Source of the DNA: Nonomuraea purpurea
GTDB taxonomy: Bacteria > Actinomycetota > Actinomycetes > Streptosporangiales > Streptosporangiaceae
Assembly (NCBI RefSeq): GCF_042650645.1
Contig: NZ_JBHSBI010000030.1
Location: 62,001 to 126,000 of the forward strand
Reading direction: 5' to 3'
DNA: 64,000 nt
Shown here: piece by piece, positions 9,027 to 18,206 of the stretch
How positions within the stretch are numbered: position 1 is the first letter of the stretch
How the letters are laid out: every line of letters starts with the position of its first letter
The notes under the pieces: generated by a model
Seen by the model: only the letters and a program-made list of their open reading frames with translations
The model's database searches: none
Told to the model about the DNA's origin: nothing
Position numbers and translations under genes: made by a program

Positions 9027-9387
9027 TCGGTCATTCGGGGCCGATCCGCTGATGAAATCCCCGGATAAATCATCAGTTTGACATGCATGTACGACAAGGC
9101 GGGCAAAGTCGTGCATGATTAAAAGATCGGCAGATAGCTATGCTTGCCGCTTTTGCAACTGTATTCTTTGCCTTTCCCTTATGGTGAAGGCGATGGAATG
9201 TTGCGCGGTGTCGGGCATATAGAGCTCGATCACTGCATTTCGATAGATGATCGTGCGCGTACGGGCTTCTCCTGGCGTTTCCGGGGGCCTGGCCGTGCTC
9301 GTATGAACGCGTCACCGGCCGGTGCGTCGCCGAATCGTTTGTGATCTGTCTTCATTCGCTTTTCCAGCACGATCACCAGGAAAATTC
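9027..9387. other. Low-GC intergenic region upstream of the TNT-domain gene
   Basis: A 361-base stretch with visibly lower GC than its surroundings and no gene that I can support. A TTGACA hexamer lies at 9078-9083, but no convincing -10 box sits at the right distance. The last bases hold AGGAAAA in front of ATG 9388. The compositional dip marks the 5' flank of the secreted toxin-like gene and may reflect acquisition by transfer. Confidence 0.5.
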
Positions 9388-10212
9388 ATGCGATATCACC
9401 GACGAAGCGCCGTACTGGCCGCCGCGATATGCGCGACGGCCGGCCTCATGGGCAGCGTGGCTGCGCATGCGGAACAGGGGGAGGGCCAAAAGGAGAGCGT
9501 GCGGGCCATCGGCCAGGTGTGCGGACCGCCGTACGTGACCGGGGACCCCGACCTGGGGCCGACGCTCCTGCCGCAGGCCGGCTATCTCGGGCAACTCCTC
9601 CAGGGCTACGTGCCGCTGGGCGGCCTCAGCCCGCAACATTTCCTGTCGCGCTATTGGGACTACGTCGCCAACAACTATCGTTTTCCACCCGACTCCGGAT
9701 TCGGCCGCTCCGGCGATTATCCCAACGGCAGACTGGAGCTCAAGACGACGTTTCTGCAGATCGGCATGAAACTTGACCGTTTCGGCGGCTACACGGGGGC
9801 GTTCCTGTCGCCGCTGGGTGACCGGTTCACCGTGCGCGCGCTGCCGCCGCGGAATCTCAACACCAACGCGCAGGATCCCGAGCACCTGTGCAATTACCAT
9901 GCGTTCCGGGTGCTCAAGTCCTTCCGCGTCGACGTGGGTCCGGCGGCACCCGCATTCCAGCAACCGGGAGGCGGCACGCAATATCACGTGCTCAGCAAGT
10001 ACATTCCCGAAGCCCCGCAGACGAGCGAAGAGGTTCCGGTGAGCTGGCTGCTGCAGAACGGGTATCTGGAGGAGATCGAGCCGGTCCTCGTGACCGAGGT
10101 CAAGACCCGCCAGGACGAGGCCGGCCAGATCGACCGCCCCTCGACCGACGGGACGACGCATCTCAAAACCTGGCAGGCGCCGGCCGTGCCGCGCCCGCTT
10201 GGGAAACCGTAG
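9388..10212 (+). CDS. Secreted protein with TNT (tuberculosis necrotizing toxin-like) domain
   Basis: 274 residues. A Sec signal peptide ends near AAHA-EQ (residues 1-30). The rest matches the TNT fold seen at the C-terminus of mycobacterial CpnT and in many actinomycete and fungal secreted proteins. Landmarks are HFLSRYWDYVANNYRFPPDSGFG, then LDRFGGYTGAFLSPLGDRFTVRALPP, YHAFRVLKSFRVDVGPAAPAFQQPGGGTQY, and the end segment VSWLLQNGYLEEIEP. In the family this domain hydrolyses NAD+ (NAD glycohydrolase); the Gln of GGGTQY corresponds to the essential glutamine. Two cysteines (QVCGPP and EHLCNYH) could pair outside the cell. AGGAAAA precedes ATG 9388. No gene resembling the known TNT immunity factor adjoins it; the next gene is an unrelated membrane protein on the other strand. 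Confidence 0.85.
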   Translation: MRYHRRSAVLAAAICATAGLMGSVAAHAEQGEGQKESVRAIGQVCGPPYVTGDPDLGPTLLPQAGYLGQLLQGYVPLGGLSPQHFLSRYWDYVANNYRFPPDSGFGRSGDYPNGRLELKTTFLQIGMKLDRFGGYTGAFLSPLGDRFTVRALPPRNLNTNAQDPEHLCNYHAFRVLKSFRVDVGPAAPAFQQPGGGTQYHVLSKYIPEAPQTSEEVPVSWLLQNGYLEEIEPVLVTEVKTRQDEAGQIDRPSTDGTTHLKTWQAPAVPRPLGKP

Positions 10213-10295
10213 GCGCTCTTCCGTCCGCTGACGGCGGCGCTCGCCTTCGGCGTGGTTCGCGGACCTCGCCGAGGGCGGGCGTCCCGCGCACCGGC

Positions 10296-10871
10296 TCAGG
10301 AGACGATCACGATGATGGCCGCGCCGAGCGTGAAGTCGAGCACCATGCAGAACTCGGCCATCGAACGGGCGACGACCTTGTTCGCCCGCCAGACGATCAC
10401 GTCCAGGGAGGCGTGCCCGAGCAGGGCGGCGGCGACGAGGTAGCCGCCGACCTGCGGGGACAGGGAGAGCGCGAGCAAGGAGAGCCCGCCGAAGACCAGC
10501 ATGGCGGGAACCTGCGCGGCTGCCAGCCGCGGCCGGCGCAGCAGGCCGCCGACCACGCCGAGCACGGCGATGGAGACCGCGCCTCCGACGAGCGCCGGCC
10601 ACAGATCCAGGCCGAGGACCTTCAGCAGCGTCACCGCCACCACGCTCGCGCCGAACAGGACCCAGACCGCGCCGGGCCTGTCGAGCACCGCGGTTCCCAG
10701 GTAGATCAGCGCGGCGAGGAAGACGATCATCGCCTGGCCGCGGGCGTCGCCCATGTCCAGGACGGACAGGACGACGACGCCCAGCGCCAGCCAGGTGGGC
10801 CAGCGGCGCGCCGGCGCGAGCAACGACCGGCGCGCCGGGGAGCCGGCCACGGTGGAGGAGGTTTCAGCCAT
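10296..10871 (-). CDS. Integral membrane protein of unknown function
   Basis: 191 residues, mostly hydrophobic, with about six predicted membrane helices (for example WLALGVVVLSVLDMG, IVFLAALIYLGTAVL, LVGGAVSIAVLGVVGGLL, GYLVAAALLGHASLDVIVW). I do not recognise a family. It is convergent with the TNT-domain gene 83 bases away. It could in principle be an immunity or anchoring protein for it, but the orientation argues against co-transcription and the known TNT antitoxin is soluble. A Ser/Ala-rich N-terminal tail of about 20 residues precedes the first helix. Confidence 0.72.
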   Translation of the reverse strand: MAETSSTVAGSPARRSLLAPARRWPTWLALGVVVLSVLDMGDARGQAMIVFLAALIYLGTAVLDRPGAVWVLFGASVVAVTLLKVLGLDLWPALVGGAVSIAVLGVVGGLLRRPRLAAAQVPAMLVFGGLSLLALSLSPQVGGYLVAAALLGHASLDVIVWRANKVVARSMAEFCMVLDFTLGAAIIVIVS

Positions 10872-11068
10872 GACACGACTATCGCGGCGGGGCCGGCGAA
10901 CGCCTCGGTCGCGCGGCCAGGATGTCCGGATTCTTGGGAGGCAGGTCTGCTGTGCCGCCTCATGCTCCGGTAAAGCGGGGCTGATGCGCCGTCCCGGGCC
11001 GGGAAGATCTGCGGCGCTTTGACGAACAGCGGCGCCCGGCCGGCCCGTACGCTGCTTATTTTGGGAAC

Positions 11069-12892
<1,824 letters not shown>

Positions 12893-12894
12893 GG

Positions 12895-14055
12895 TCAGGG
12901 GCGGGTTCTGGTCTCGTCTGCGCCCGGCCCCTGCTCGCGGGGCCGGGCCTGCCCGAGCAGGCGCTTGCCGAAGCGCTGCGCCGGGGCCTCGATCAGGCGG
13001 TAGGTCAGGTAGCTGAGCGGGATCAGGACGAGGAAGTACAGCGCCAGGTTCGGGATCACGTGCAGCAGCAGCGGGTGCAGCAGGTAGAGCGAGAAGCTGA
13101 TCACGCCGAGCCACGGCAGCCAGCGCGGGAAACGCCGCTCGCGCAGCGCGAACGCCGCCCCGAAGACGCCGAACGCCAGCACGATCGCCATCACCCACCC
13201 GAGATCGTCCCTGGCGAAGACCCCGCACCCGAGCACCGTGGCGATCGCGGCCGCGGCCGCCTGCCACGGGATCTCCTTGCGCTGGGCCCGGTACACCGCC
13301 GTCCCCGCGAACATCGTCGCCAGCGCGATCAGACCCTGCCAGGTGCCGCTCCTGCTGCTCAGGACCACCAGCCCCAGCCCGAGGAGGCCACCCGCGACCG
13401 CGGCGAGCCTGCGCGTGCCGCCGGACGCCAGCGCGGTCGTGGCGATGGCCGCGACCACCGCCACGCCGAGCAGCGCGGCGTGCACGTCGGTCTGGCTGCT
13501 GATCATCGTCTGCGGCACCAGCAGGCCCAGCGGCACGGCCGTCACCGCCAGCGCGACGGCGATCCAGGCCGAGCGGCGCGCCTGCCGGGTGGCGAACAGC
13601 GCGACGCTGATGAGGTAGAAGGCCATCTCGTACGAGAGCGTCCAGGTCACGCTGATGAGCGCGGGCAGGTTGAGCAGTTCCTGGAGCATCGTCAGGTTGC
13701 CGAGCGCGATCACCGCGGGCGAACGCCGTCCGAACTGCTCGTCGAGGGGGAGCGCGCCCGTGTAGACGAGCACGAGCGCGAAGCAGTAGGCGGCCAGCAG
13801 CAGTGGCAGGAGCCGGAAGACCCGGCCTGTCCAGAACGCGCGCAGGTCGCCGCGCCGCTCCAGGGAGGCGGGGATGATGTAGCCGCTGACCAGGAAGAAC
13901 ACGAACACGCCCCACGTGCCGAAGTCGATCCGGCGGTCGATCTCCTCCCAGATGCCCGGGATGAAGGTCCAACCGGCGTGGTGCATGGTGACGGCCAGCG
14001 CTGCCGGTCCCCGCAGGGCGTCCAACCAGGCCAGCCGGGCGGGGGCCAGGAACAT
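12895..14055 (-). CDS. Acyltransferase 3 family membrane protein
   Basis: 386 residues with about ten membrane helices. The family start LAWLDALRGPAALAVTMHHAGW includes the conserved R-G-x-A-A and the helix-1 His. FFLVSGYIIPASLERR and the C-terminal ISFSLYLLHPLLLHVI and FRLIE-like block (YRLIEAPAQRFGKRLL) follow. Acyltransferase-3 proteins move acyl groups, often acetyl, onto sugars, lipids or antibiotics at the membrane. ATG 14055 is chosen because residues upstream of it belong to the TetR gene in another frame; there is no strong ribosome site. It lies 10 bases downstream of the TetR gene on the same strand, so the regulator and enzyme probably form an operon. Confidence 0.88.
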   Translation of the reverse strand: MFLAPARLAWLDALRGPAALAVTMHHAGWTFIPGIWEEIDRRIDFGTWGVFVFFLVSGYIIPASLERRGDLRAFWTGRVFRLLPLLLAAYCFALVLVYTGALPLDEQFGRRSPAVIALGNLTMLQELLNLPALISVTWTLSYEMAFYLISVALFATRQARRSAWIAVALAVTAVPLGLLVPQTMISSQTDVHAALLGVAVVAAIATTALASGGTRRLAAVAGGLLGLGLVVLSSRSGTWQGLIALATMFAGTAVYRAQRKEIPWQAAAAAIATVLGCGVFARDDLGWVMAIVLAFGVFGAAFALRERRFPRWLPWLGVISFSLYLLHPLLLHVIPNLALYFLVLIPLSYLTYRLIEAPAQRFGKRLLGQARPREQGPGADETRTRP

Positions 14056-14065
14056 CTGTTGGAGT

Positions 14066-14731
14066 CTAGGCCATAAGAGGTGATGTGCGACTTTTGTCGG
14101 CGGTGAGGGGCTGGTCAAGGGCACGGTGCCACAGGTCCACGATGGCCCGCAGGGTGTCGCCAGTGCCGCTGTCGGGGTCAAGCAGGACGCCGTGGATCTG
14201 CGCCTCAATGCCCTGGACCGCCAGGAGCGCGCTCAACTGCGGGTCGGGGCCGCCCGCGCCGAGCCGGCGGAGCTCGCCCGCCAGCGCCGCCGCGATGCGC
14301 CGCTCAGCCTGCCGGAAACGGTCGACCAACCCGGGTGTGCGGGGAGCCTGGTCGAACAGCAGCCGGTGCAGGCCGGGGCGGTCGGTGTGCAGATGGGCCA
14401 CACACCGTACGAGTTCGTCCAGCAGGAGCCGCAGGTCGGCGCACTGGACGGGAAGCTGTTCGGGGCGCTGCTCGGCGGCGTGTGCGAAGACCTCGGATAT
14501 CCGCGCGTCGGCCTCCGCCAGGTAGTGCTCGGCCAGCGCGACCAGCAGCGCGTCCTTGTTCGGGAAGTACTGGTACAGCGAGCCGATCGACACCCCGGCC
14601 CGCTCGGCGACCTTGTTGGTGGTGGTCTCGCTGTAGCCGTGCCGCTGGAAAAGCTGAGCGGCCGCCTCCAGGATCGCCGCGACCGTCTCACGCGAGCGTT
14701 GCTGGCGAGGGTGTTTACGAGGGGTGAGCAC
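14066..14731 (-). CDS. TetR family transcriptional regulator
   Basis: About 221 residues. The N-terminal helix-turn-helix is clear: RETVAAILEAAAQLFQRHGYSETTTNKVAERAGVSIGSLYQYFPNKDALLVAL. The C-terminal ligand-binding domain resembles the TetR_C group (RPGLHRLLFDQAP). GTG 14731 lies just after TTGGAGG, with short spacing. The gene precedes the acyltransferase gene by 10 bases and is divergent from the CPBP protease gene. It probably represses one or both and its own transcription. In the divergent spacer TGCGAG and CTCGCA occur as an inverted repeat with a 19-base gap, too weak to call an operator. Confidence 0.92.
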   Translation of the reverse strand: MLTPRKHPRQQRSRETVAAILEAAAQLFQRHGYSETTTNKVAERAGVSIGSLYQYFPNKDALLVALAEHYLAEADARISEVFAHAAEQRPEQLPVQCADLRLLLDELVRCVAHLHTDRPGLHRLLFDQAPRTPGLVDRFRQAERRIAAALAGELRRLGAGGPDPQLSALLAVQGIEAQIHGVLLDPDSGTGDTLRAIVDLWHRALDQPLTADKSRTSPLMA

Positions 14732-14825
14732 GTGCCTCCAATGCGAGTACCGAAAACTGAGAATAGCTCGCAAAATTGACGTAGCGCGCCGAACTTCCCG
14801 CAAACCCTCGAACGGAGATGGCTTC

Positions 14826-14942
14826 GTGCTGCCCGACCTTCTGCCCCACGCCGTCCGCGTCCTGCCTGACCTCCTGGGCGATGCCGCGAGCGTCCTACCC
14901 GACCTACTGGCTTATGCCGTCCGCGTCCTGCCCGGTCTGCTG
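14826..14942 (+). repeat. 33-bp in-frame tandem repeat (VLPDLL-x2-A-x2) in the CPBP gene
   Basis: Units begin at 14826, 14859, 14892 and 14925, each 33 bases and so 11 codons: VLPDLLPHAVR, VLPDLLGDAAS, VLPDLLAYAVR, and then VLPGLLLIGA leading into the first membrane helix. The nucleotide copies have diverged at many third positions while the peptide is kept, which suggests selection on the protein repeat and not a very recent duplication. Confidence 0.85.
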
Positions 14943-15629
14943 CTGATCGGTGCCTGCTTCGCGGTGGCGCGCGAACCGATGGTGCGGATCATGGCGCTGA
15001 TCTTCGGGTTCGTGCTGATCCGGGATGCGATGACGCCCTTGGGGTTCTGGCGCTTCGGCGCGGCGGGCCCCGTACCGTGGCTGCGCTTCACCGACCAGAC
15101 GGGGATCCTGCTGGTGTTCGGCGTGGGCACGTTGGCGCTCACCTGGGTTGTGCTGCGGCTGGACGGCGATCTGCGCGCGCTGGTGCGCTGGGGCCGCCTC
15201 GACCTGGCGGCGGTCGTACTGGGCGTCGGCGGCGGGCTGCTGGCGGCCGGGCCGGTGCTGCTGCTGTCCCTGTTCACCCCGCTCTCCGAACGCGGGGGAG
15301 CGGTCGCCGCCGGACTGCTGCCGGTGCTGCTGTTCTTCTGCCTGGCGGGCAACCTGGCGGAAGAGGTGCTCTTCCGCGGCTTCCTGCAGGGCCACCTCGA
15401 ACGCGGCGGCGGCGACGCCGGACGGGCGGCACTGCTGTCGGCGTTGCTGTTCGCCGCCTGCCACGTCTTCCTGGCCTCCACCGTCACAGGCGTCGGCTGG
15501 CCGCTGCTGGCCTTCACCCTGGTCGAAGGATTGATCTGCGCCTACCTGCGGCTGCGGCGCGGAGTCCTCGCCGCCACCCTTGCCCATGGGAGCGCGATCT
15601 TCCTGCTGTCCGCAGGACTGACCGCGTGA
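14826..15629 (+). CDS. CPBP (CAAX/Rce1-like) membrane metalloprotease
   Basis: 267 residues, with about seven membrane helices. The Abi/CPBP motifs are present: motif 1 GNLAEEVLFRGFLQGHLE (the EExxxR pair), motif 2 ALLFAACHVFLAS with the His, and a C-terminal LRLRRGVLAATLAHGSAIFL block with the last His. Such proteins are glutamic/metallo-type intramembrane proteases that process prenylated proteins or bacteriocins, or give self-protection; the substrate here is unknown. GTG 14826 is preferred, with GGAG 13 bases upstream. The first 37 residues are unusual: four successive 11-residue units starting VLPDLL (see the repeat at this position). The gene is divergent from the TetR gene. Confidence 0.87.
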   Translation: MLPDLLPHAVRVLPDLLGDAASVLPDLLAYAVRVLPGLLLIGACFAVAREPMVRIMALIFGFVLIRDAMTPLGFWRFGAAGPVPWLRFTDQTGILLVFGVGTLALTWVVLRLDGDLRALVRWGRLDLAAVVLGVGGGLLAAGPVLLLSLFTPLSERGGAVAAGLLPVLLFFCLAGNLAEEVLFRGFLQGHLERGGGDAGRAALLSALLFAACHVFLASTVTGVGWPLLAFTLVEGLICAYLRLRRGVLAATLAHGSAIFLLSAGLTA

Positions 15630-15781
15630 CGTTCGAGCGCTGCGGTCCTGTGGGATATGTAACTTTCAGTGGCGTTCCGCAGCTTGCCGAGCGGATTCTT
15701 CACTGGCGGACCACCCAAGCCTTGACAGCGTCTGTTGCGATGCCAAAACTCTATTCCGCTCCAATATGTGACATATCGCCA

Positions 15782-15805
15782 GGAAATGTTAACGCTAACG
15801 TTTCC
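15782..15805. promoter_or_regulatory. LacI-type palindromic operator upstream of the secreted peptidase gene
   Basis: Two 10-base arms, GGAAATGTTA and TAACGTTTCC, flank a 4-base ACGC centre; nine of ten arm positions pair. The core GTTAACGCTAAC resembles operators of LacI/GalR regulators in actinomycetes, which often read TGTTAGCGCTAACA. It ends 37 bases before ATG 15843, where it would block initiation or elongation. The window contains one LacI gene (31640-32671), which may or may not be the partner. Confidence 0.6.
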
Positions 15806-15842
15806 GTCGTATGCAGCACGTAACCGCTGGGAAGGCTCTCGA

Positions 15843-17582
15843 ATGAGACGATTGCGGGCGACGACGATCGCCCTCCTCCTGCTCGTCGGCACGTTCCTCC
15901 TCCCGACGTCGCCGGCGGCGTCCGCGGCGGCCAAGACCGTCTACATCCCGGCACGCTGGGCGAGCACCGGCGAGGTGCCATGGGTCAGAGAACGGACGAA
16001 GGAATCCACGAACTTCATCCTGTTATGGGGCGACAGATCGGGCACTAACCCCAAAACCGCGCCGTCTCCCTACAACTTCGACCCCGACAACATGCTGGGC
16101 CAGCTCGAAAACCTCTACTCCTTCTACGTGAACACCATGAAGTTCACGCCGGAGACCGGCCTGCTGGCCCAGCACAAGATCATCGTCATCGTCACCAGGA
16201 CGTGGTCGAACGTCCCGCTCGACGCCTGGGCGACCGGCGGCTCGACCGACGGCAGAGTCGGCGTCATCAACATCGCCCCCGGCGCCGCGCTGCCCGGCTC
16301 ATGGGGCCTGGCGCACGAGCTGGCGCACGTGTTCCAGAACTACACCTTCCTCGGCAGGTCCGGGTACGGCTTCACGCACGCCAGCGCCGGCACGTTCTGG
16401 GAGACCAGCGCCGAGTTCATGGCCATGCAGGTCTACCCGAAGACGGCCGCGGGCGACCTGACCAGGTTCATCCGTACCGAGAACCTCGCCTACGGCAGCA
16501 GCCGCCACCACTACGGCAACTGGATGCTCCTGCAGTACATCAAGGAGCGCGACGGCCTGACGATGTTCAACCGCATCTGGAACGAGGCCAGGAACACCGA
16601 GCACCCGCTGGAGACCTACCGCCGCGTCGCGGGCATCGACCAGGCGGAGCTCAACAGGCGGCTCGGCGAGTACGCCCAGCGCAACGTCACCTGGGACTAC
16701 GCCAACCGCGCCGACATCATGCCGTTCATCAACAGCCTGTATCCGTTCGTGACCGCCTACAACGGCGTCGCGGTCGAGGCCGTCAACGCCTCGGCCGGCC
16801 ACTTCCGCATCTCCGACGCCCTCGCGCCCTCCGACTACGGCTACAACAAGATCCGCCTCGTGCCGAGCAGCGACGGCGGGCTCATCCGCATGCGCTTCAG
16901 AGGGCACGTCAACTCCGCGGCGCAGTCGGGATGGTCCTACGGGTTCGTCGCCGTACGGAACGGCACCCCCCGCTACAGCCCCGTCTACAACTCCTCCAGC
17001 GGCGAGGTGACCTTCCAGACCCAGCCGGGCGAGAGGGACGTCTACCTCGTGGTCGCCGGCGCCCCTGGCAGCGTGCACAAGTACGCCTTCCTCGACGGCT
17101 ACCCGCGCAACTACCGCTTCCCCTACCAGTTCCGCCTGCAGGGCGCCACTCCGTGGGGCTTCGAGCCCGGCCACGTACGCCCGGCCGCGCCGGGCAACGG
17201 ACACTGGCACCCCAACGGCGGCGGCTGGGTGGACAACCGCGCCCGCGTGGCCGACACCGCCTACGTCGGCCCCCGTGCCGCCGTGTACGGCAACAGCACG
17301 GTCAACGGCAACGCCCGCATCGAGGACCTGGCCTGGGTCAACGGCGGCGCCACCGTCGGCGGCAACGCCGTGGTGAAGAACAGCGCCCTGGTCCAGGGAG
17401 GGGCCAACCTCGGGGGCGGCGTCGTCATCGGCGGCGACGCCGAGCCCGCCACGGCGTGCTCCTCGGGGACGTACCTGATGTTCAACCCGGACCGCCGGTG
17501 CGACGGCGGGGGCGGTGAGGCGGACGTCAACCCGCCCCACCCGATCTTCAGCGACAACGACCTGGCCTTCAGCGGCGGCTGA
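15843..17582 (+). CDS. Secreted DUF6055/Svx-like zinc peptidase with C-terminal beta-helix repeats
   Basis: 579 residues. Sec signal peptide (RRLRATTIALLLLVGTFLLP, cleavage near SAAA). The domain at about residues 35-340 carries SWGLAHELAHVFQNY, an HExxH-type zinc site (HELAH), followed by a downstream Glu (WETSAEFMAMQVYP). This resembles the Svx-like secreted protease group annotated as DUF6055. The middle region is beta-rich. Residues about 460-535 form hexapeptide-like units (ARVADTAYVGPRAAVYGNST, NARIEDLAWVNGGATVGGNA) of a left-handed beta-helix. The tail contains two Cys. GGAAGG lies about 10 bases before ATG 15843. A LacI-type palindrome lies directly upstream, suggesting carbohydrate-linked induction and perhaps action on plant or microbial surface material. 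A strong terminator follows. Confidence 0.82.
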   Translation: MRRLRATTIALLLLVGTFLLPTSPAASAAAKTVYIPARWASTGEVPWVRERTKESTNFILLWGDRSGTNPKTAPSPYNFDPDNMLGQLENLYSFYVNTMKFTPETGLLAQHKIIVIVTRTWSNVPLDAWATGGSTDGRVGVINIAPGAALPGSWGLAHELAHVFQNYTFLGRSGYGFTHASAGTFWETSAEFMAMQVYPKTAAGDLTRFIRTENLAYGSSRHHYGNWMLLQYIKERDGLTMFNRIWNEARNTEHPLETYRRVAGIDQAELNRRLGEYAQRNVTWDYANRADIMPFINSLYPFVTAYNGVAVEAVNASAGHFRISDALAPSDYGYNKIRLVPSSDGGLIRMRFRGHVNSAAQSGWSYGFVAVRNGTPRYSPVYNSSSGEVTFQTQPGERDVYLVVAGAPGSVHKYAFLDGYPRNYRFPYQFRLQGATPWGFEPGHVRPAAPGNGHWHPNGGGWVDNRARVADTAYVGPRAAVYGNSTVNGNARIEDLAWVNGGATVGGNAVVKNSALVQGGANLGGGVVIGGDAEPATACSSGTYLMFNPDRRCDGGGGEADVNPPHPIFSDNDLAFSGG

Positions 17583-17585
17583 GGT

Positions 17586-17634
17586 CCGGCCATCGGCTGG
17601 GAGGGCGTCCCCGCGCGGACGCCCTCCTGGCCGG
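17586..17634. terminator. Bidirectional rho-independent-like terminator
   Basis: Perfect 11-base stem GGAGGGCGTCC (17600-17610) and GGACGCCCTCC (17617-17627) with a CCGCGC loop, enclosed by an outer CCGGCCA (17586) and TGGCCGG (17628-17634). It lies between the convergent peptidase and MarR genes, right after the peptidase stop. No T-tract follows, as is common in high-GC actinomycetes. Confidence 0.75.
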
Positions 17635-17675
17635 AGGCGCACCGCGACCGGCTCCGCGTCTCGTCGAGAGTGGGG

Positions 17676-18107
17676 TTACCGCTCGATGCTGGCGTTGAAG
17701 TGGGCCAGGCCCTCGGCGAAGGAGACCAGTTCCTCCTGCGTCCAGTCCTTCAGGACGATGGACAGGCCGTGCAGCCGGTATCCGCGTTCCCCCGCGACGC
17801 GCCGCACCCCCTCGTCGGTGATGCGGAGCTTTCTCGCCATACCGCCCTCAGGGTCGGGAATGCGCTCGGCCAGCCCCTCGCGCAGCAGGACGGCGGTCTG
17901 CCGGTTGACGGTGGAGGCGTCGAGGTTGAACGCCTGCGCGAGCTGCCCGATCGACATCGGCCCCTCGGACTCCAGCCGGTTGAGCAGGATGTAGCTGCTG
18001 GCGCGTTCGAGCCGCCGTTCCTCGGGGGCGGCGGCGGTCGTCGCCAGCTCTTTGTAGCGGCCGATGAGCATGAGTTGACGCTCGATGTCCGCGATCTCCT
18101 CGCGCAT
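17676..18107 (-). CDS. MarR family transcriptional regulator
   Basis: 143 residues. The winged helix is recognisable in SSYILLNRLESEGPMSIGQLAQAFNLDASTVNRQTAVLLREGLAERIPDPEGGMARKLRITDEG. The wing holds the usual D-P-x-G-G-x-x-R-K pattern. It is divergently transcribed from the MFS exporter gene, with about 100 bases between them containing two AT-rich palindromes. This layout is typical of a MarR repressor of a drug exporter, released by a phenolic or antibiotic ligand. ATG 18107 is preceded by AGGAGGC at short spacing. Confidence 0.92.
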   Translation of the reverse strand: MREEIADIERQLMLIGRYKELATTAAAPEERRLERASSYILLNRLESEGPMSIGQLAQAFNLDASTVNRQTAVLLREGLAERIPDPEGGMARKLRITDEGVRRVAGERGYRLHGLSIVLKDWTQEELVSFAEGLAHFNASIER

Positions 18108-18151
18108 GGATGCCTCCTATCGGAGGGCAGAATATCCAGCCGTCCGACAAC

Positions 18152-18181
18152 GTGTAAAATACACATTATATGCATAATGCA
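18152..18181. promoter_or_regulatory. Twin palindromes in the MarR/MFS divergent promoter
   Basis: Site 1 is GTGTAAAATACAC at 18152-18164, a perfect palindrome around AAA. Site 2 is TGCATAATGCA at 18171-18181, perfect around one A, and is nested in the AT-rich ATTATATGCATAAT (18165-18178). This is the only AT-rich spot in the region, and it lies between the two divergent starts. It fits MarR operator architecture and probably overlaps the promoters in both directions. Confidence 0.62.
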
Positions 18182-18206
18182 CATGCTTGCGAGATTCGGA
18201 GAACGC

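Noticed and set aside
9025..9046. GATCGG/CCGATC stem as a terminator of the MFS gene
   Set aside because: Only six pairs, overlapping the stop codon, with no T-tract; too weak to list as a feature.
14736..14768. TGCGAG and CTCGCA inverted repeat between TetR and CPBP genes
   Set aside because: Six-base arms 19 bases apart are too weak to call an operator.
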